Source: Flavipsychrobacter stenotrophus (GTDB taxonomy: Bacteria; Bacteroidota; Bacteroidia; Chitinophagales; Chitinophagaceae). From it: DNA of 8,494 bases. The stretch lies in assembly GCA_947379685.1 (NCBI GenBank), contig CANCOG010000203.1:1-8494 (forward strand), written 5' to 3'. The notes beneath the pieces were generated by a model. The model saw only the letters and a program-made list of their open reading frames with translations, was not told the origin of the DNA and searched no databases. The position numbers were made by a program, and so were the translations under genes. Below, piece after piece: positions 5,999 to 8,494 of this stretch. Position 1 is the stretch's first letter. Each line of letters begins with the position of its first letter.

Positions 5999-8494
5999 AT
6001 GAAATCGTTAAAAACCGTTACTTTATCAGTAATCCTATTGGCTGCCTGCCTTATTTCAAAACTAGCCGTTTACGGGCAGTGCTCAGCTACTGCAAGTACC
6101 TCATTAACCTCATGCACAAACGCCTGGTTTACCTCCATCAGCGCATCGGGCAGTTCTGTTTCCTCCACCATTTCCGGAGGCACAAGCAGTTGTAGTGGAA
6201 CGTACCATAATTACTATTCCTCATTGGGAATAACTGCACCTACAGGAGCTACTGTTACGATGAGCATCGGAAAATACTATCATTCATCGTCTCCCTATAA
6301 TTCGGACCTATATGTTTACGTAGACTGGAATAATGACGGGAACTTCGTTTCTGCCGAACTGGTTGGGTCAGTTATCTCTGGCTGGACCGGAAGTAGTGCC
6401 GCATCCTACAGTTTTACAATTCCGATGACCGGAATTGTCACCAATACCAATCTGCATTTGAGGGTATTCCATGTAGAAACTGCGTATTCCTTTACAGCAC
6501 CTTGCTCTGGCAGGTATGGAGATTGTTATGACTATTACCTTAACGCTACATGTAGTGCAACAACTATTCCTGTTTCTCCTGCATCATCAACTATCTGTTC
6601 TTCCGGCGGTAGCAGTTCACTTACTGCTTCAGGTGCCGGGACCGGTGGTATTTATACCTGGAGCCCGTCAAGTTCATTATCATCTTCTACAGGCACTTCA
6701 GTATCTGCCAGTCCATCTTCTACTACTGTTTACACCGTTACCGCTTATGGCCCGGGAGTTTGTACTTCTACAGGGTCAGCCATCGTAAGTGTGTCAGTTG
6801 CCAGTACACCCGTTATCACTGCGGCTGGCCCTACAACTATGTGTATCGGCATCAGCACTATACTTAATGCCTATGCCGGACCAGGCTGTACTTACCAATG
6901 GTACAATGGCGGCACACCAATTACAGGCGCGACAGACAGTGCTTACTCGTTTACCCCTTCAGCTTCAAGTACAATTTCAGTTTCAGTCACCAATGCCTGT
7001 GGAACAACGGGCACAGCTTCTCAGGCAATTACTGTCAACCCAATGCCAGCAGCTATTACCGGAACAATGGCCGTATGTGAAGGTGGCTCTGTAACAGTAT
7101 TGAATGAAACATCTACTGGTGGCAGCTGGACAAGTTCTAATACCGCAAGAGCAACTGTAAGTTCTTCAGGAGCTGTAACAGGCGTGACGGCAGGAACTGT
7201 AAACATTACCTATTTATTTTCGACCGGCTGTGGTGTTTGGACAACAGTTACCGTCAATCCGCTTCCTGGTGTTATTGGTGGTCCTTCTACTGTATGCGAG
7301 GGCGCGACAATCAATTTAACAAATACCGCAACATCAGGAAGCTGGAGCAGCAATAATACCTCCATGGCAACCATCAATTCATCAGGTAATCTTACCGGAG
7401 TTGGTGCTGGCACTGTTGTAATTACTTACAGCCTTTCCACCGGTTGCTTCGTTACAAAGTCAATTGTTGTAAACTCATCCCCTACGACAATAACCGGTTC
7501 TTCGCAAGTTTGCGAAAATGGCACAATTGGTCTTTCTTCAACTCCCTCCGGAGGTACATGGGCGAGCAGTAATACAGCGCGCGCAACAATTGGCACATCA
7601 TCCGGAGTTTTAACCGGGGTTAGTGCAGGAAGTTTAGTAGTAACGTACACTGCAATTGGTGGTTGCTACACCACTACCAGCATAACCGTAAACCCAACTC
7701 CATCGGCTATTTCCGGGCCTTCAGTGGTTTGTACAGGAAGCACCATTACACTGTCAGACGCCTCAGGTTCAGGGACCTGGAGCAGCAGCAATACAGCCCG
7801 CGCAACTGTTGGCACAAGCACCGGTGTTGTGACTGGTGTTACAGGCGGTACTTTTGTTATAACGTTTACACTTCCGACTGGTTGTTCAACTTCAGCTGCA
7901 TTGACAGCAAACGCAACACCAGGAGCCATTTCAGGGCCAACCTCAGTGTGTACAAATTCCACGATCGCGCTGAGTAACAGCTTGTCCGGAGGATCCTGGA
8001 CGAGTGGAAGTACTTCCATTGCAACCGCCGGTGTTTCAACCGGTGTTGTTACCGGCGTTTCAGCAGGATCAGCCACAATATCATATACCGTTTCCGGTTG
8101 TTCCTCTTCTATGTCAATAACCGTAAACCCGCAGCCAACCGCAATAATTACACCATTGGGAGATACAACAATGTGTCCGGGTAGTTTTGTAGTACTTGCG
8201 TCTAGTATCGGTTCGGGTTATACCTTTCAATGGTATAACGGCACTTCTTCAACTATTTCTGGTTCGACTGATGACTACTATCTAGCAACTACCGGAGCTA
8301 ACCATCAGGTGGCCACCACTAACACTTATGGCTGCGTTACCTTTTCAGCTCCCATGAGCGTAACAGTGAACCCCGCAACTGCAACTATCACCTACACAGG
8401 TCCTTCAACAATTTGTTCAAATTCGAGTGCAACATTAATGGCGAATACCGGCACAGGCCTTACCTACCAATGGACATTGAGCGGAGCGGCAATT
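5999..8494 (+). CDS. Secreted GEVED-like / multi-Ig surface protein, 3' end outside window
   Basis: ATG at 5999 opens a frame of 832 codons with no stop before the window ends. The N-terminus is a signal peptide: MKSLK, hydrophobic core (residues 6-23), likely cleavage after VYG at residue 26. Domains in order: GEVED-like domain (about 27-186), Ig/PKD-like domain (about 189-271), YQW-type Ig domain (272-350), five Big_2-like Ig repeats (351-713), a YQW-type repeat (714-793) and the start of another (794-832). From residue 351 on it follows the stalk of the upstream protein repeat by repeat, so it is a tandem paralogue with a different tip. The missing C-terminus probably carries more YQW repeats and a T9SS tail; if colinearity holds, the stop would lie about 1.3 kb beyond the window. 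Each fully visible Ig unit has the Cys pair. The strong terminator upstream suggests its own promoter. Surface display is inferred; the ligand is unknown. Confidence 0.93.
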   Translation, partial: MKSLKTVTLSVILLAACLISKLAVYGQCSATASTSLTSCTNAWFTSISASGSSVSSTISGGTSSCSGTYHNYYSSLGITAPTGATVTMSIGKYYHSSSPYNSDLYVYVDWNNDGNFVSAELVGSVISGWTGSSAASYSFTIPMTGIVTNTNLHLRVFHVETAYSFTAPCSGRYGDCYDYYLNATCSATTIPVSPASSTICSSGGSSSLTASGAGTGGIYTWSPSSSLSSSTGTSVSASPSSTTVYTVTAYGPGVCTSTGSAIVSVSVASTPVITAAGPTTMCIGISTILNAYAGPGCTYQWYNGGTPITGATDSAYSFTPSASSTISVSVTNACGTTGTASQAITVNPMPAAITGTMAVCEGGSVTVLNETSTGGSWTSSNTARATVSSSGAVTGVTAGTVNITYLFSTGCGVWTTVTVNPLPGVIGGPSTVCEGATINLTNTATSGSWSSNNTSMATINSSGNLTGVGAGTVVITYSLSTGCFVTKSIVVNSSPTTITGSSQVCENGTIGLSSTPSGGTWASSNTARATIGTSSGVLTGVSAGSLVVTYTAIGGCYTTTSITVNPTPSAISGPSVVCTGSTITLSDASGSGTWSSSNTARATVGTSTGVVTGVTGGTFVITFTLPTGCSTSAALTANATPGAISGPTSVCTNSTIALSNSLSGGSWTSGSTSIATAGVSTGVVTGVSAGSATISYTVSGCSSSMSITVNPQPTAIITPLGDTTMCPGSFVVLASSIGSGYTFQWYNGTSSTISGSTDDYYLATTGANHQVATTNTYGCVTFSAPMSVTVNPATATITYTGPSTICSNSSATLMANTGTGLTYQWTLSGAAI
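6077..6556 (+). other. GEVED-like domain (in the 5999-8494 protein)
   Basis: About 160 residues after the signal peptide. The core reads LYVYVDWNNDGNF (residues 104-116), matching the GEVED signature of hydrophobic strand, D-W-N-x-D-G-x-F and a following acidic segment. The end of the domain, GDCYDYYLNATC (174-185), occupies the place of the GEVEDY motif that names the family; here the acidic core has changed and two Cys are present. GEVED domains are frequent near the N-termini of large Bacteroidota T9SS cargo. The Asp residues may bind a metal such as calcium; this is inference. Confidence 0.78.
6563..7048 (+). repeat. Two Ig/PKD-like domains unique to the second paralogue
   Basis: The first (about 6563-6811) has STICSSGGSSSLTASGAGTG, then YTWSPSSSLSSSTG and TTVYTVTAYGPGVC, the PKD-like pattern seen in many Bacteroidota proteins. 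The second (6812-7048, 79 residues) is a YQW type with TYQWYNGGTPITGATDSAY and ends VNPMP. Both have the N- and C-terminal Cys; the second has an extra Cys next to the YQW motif (GPGCTYQW). They replace the cadherin-like domain and first two Big_2 repeats that precede the shared stalk in the upstream gene. Confidence 0.82.
7049..8494 (+). repeat. Duplicated stalk block, colinear with 3041-4489
   Basis: Units start at 7049, 7268, 7484, 7703, 7922, 8138 and 8378. The complete units are 73, 72, 73, 73, 72 and 80 residues, against 74, 72, 73, 73, 72 and 80 for units starting at 3041, 3263, 3479, 3698, 3917 and 4133. One codon accounts for the whole length difference. Hand alignment gives 56/73 identical residues for the unit at 7703, 61/72 for 7922 and 63/80 for 8138. 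Each unit is closer to its positional partner than to its neighbours in the same protein, so the block was duplicated as a whole. Confidence 0.9.

Noticed and set aside
7049..8494. The second stalk block as an assembly duplication of 3041-4489
   Set aside because: The copies differ at most synonymous positions examined and by a one-codon indel, so they are distinct, long-separated sequences.

Overview
The window comes from a member of the Bacteroidota, most likely an environmental Chitinophagales- or Sphingobacteriales-type bacterium. This rests on a complete type IX secretion (T9SS) sorting tail, NHL-propeller and GEVED-type surface proteins, stacked Ig-like domains with the YQW motif common in this phylum, and starts preceded by A/T-rich sequence instead of Shine-Dalgarno sites.

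Layout, all on the + strand. Bases 2-448 hold the C-terminal half of a UbiA-family polyprenyltransferase, an inner-membrane enzyme of quinone biosynthesis. Bases 449-1135 contain no gene I can support. They hold an inverted pair of REP-like palindromes (587-663, REPIN-like) and a second, looser inverted repeat (748-871). Bases 1136-5794 encode a complete 1552-residue secreted protein: signal peptide, six NHL repeats (one beta-propeller), a cadherin-like domain, seven Big_2-like Ig repeats, six YQW-type Ig/PKD-like repeats and a T9SS type A sorting tail. A strong intrinsic terminator (5820-5863) follows. From 5999 a second giant surface protein starts and stays open to the last base (832 codons seen): signal peptide, GEVED-like domain, two Ig-like domains, then a block that repeats the first protein's domain order.

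The main finding is that the two large proteins are diverged tandem paralogues. From residue 636 of the first and residue 351 of the second, both have the same series of repeats (74/73, 72/72, 73/73, 73/73, 72/72 and 80/80 residues), at about 77-85% identity in the three repeats I counted. The regions before that point are unrelated: a propeller plus cadherin-like domain plus two extra Ig repeats in one, a GEVED-like domain plus two other Ig domains in the other. This looks like one conserved stalk carrying two different tips. Most identical residues in the stretches I compared use different synonymous codons, so the duplication is old, protein-constrained and not an assembly artefact. The two proteins are probably exported by the Sec system and T9SS and displayed as adhesin-like or matrix-like molecules; their ligands cannot be read from sequence. 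I saw no defence system, CRISPR array, RNA gene or intact transposon.
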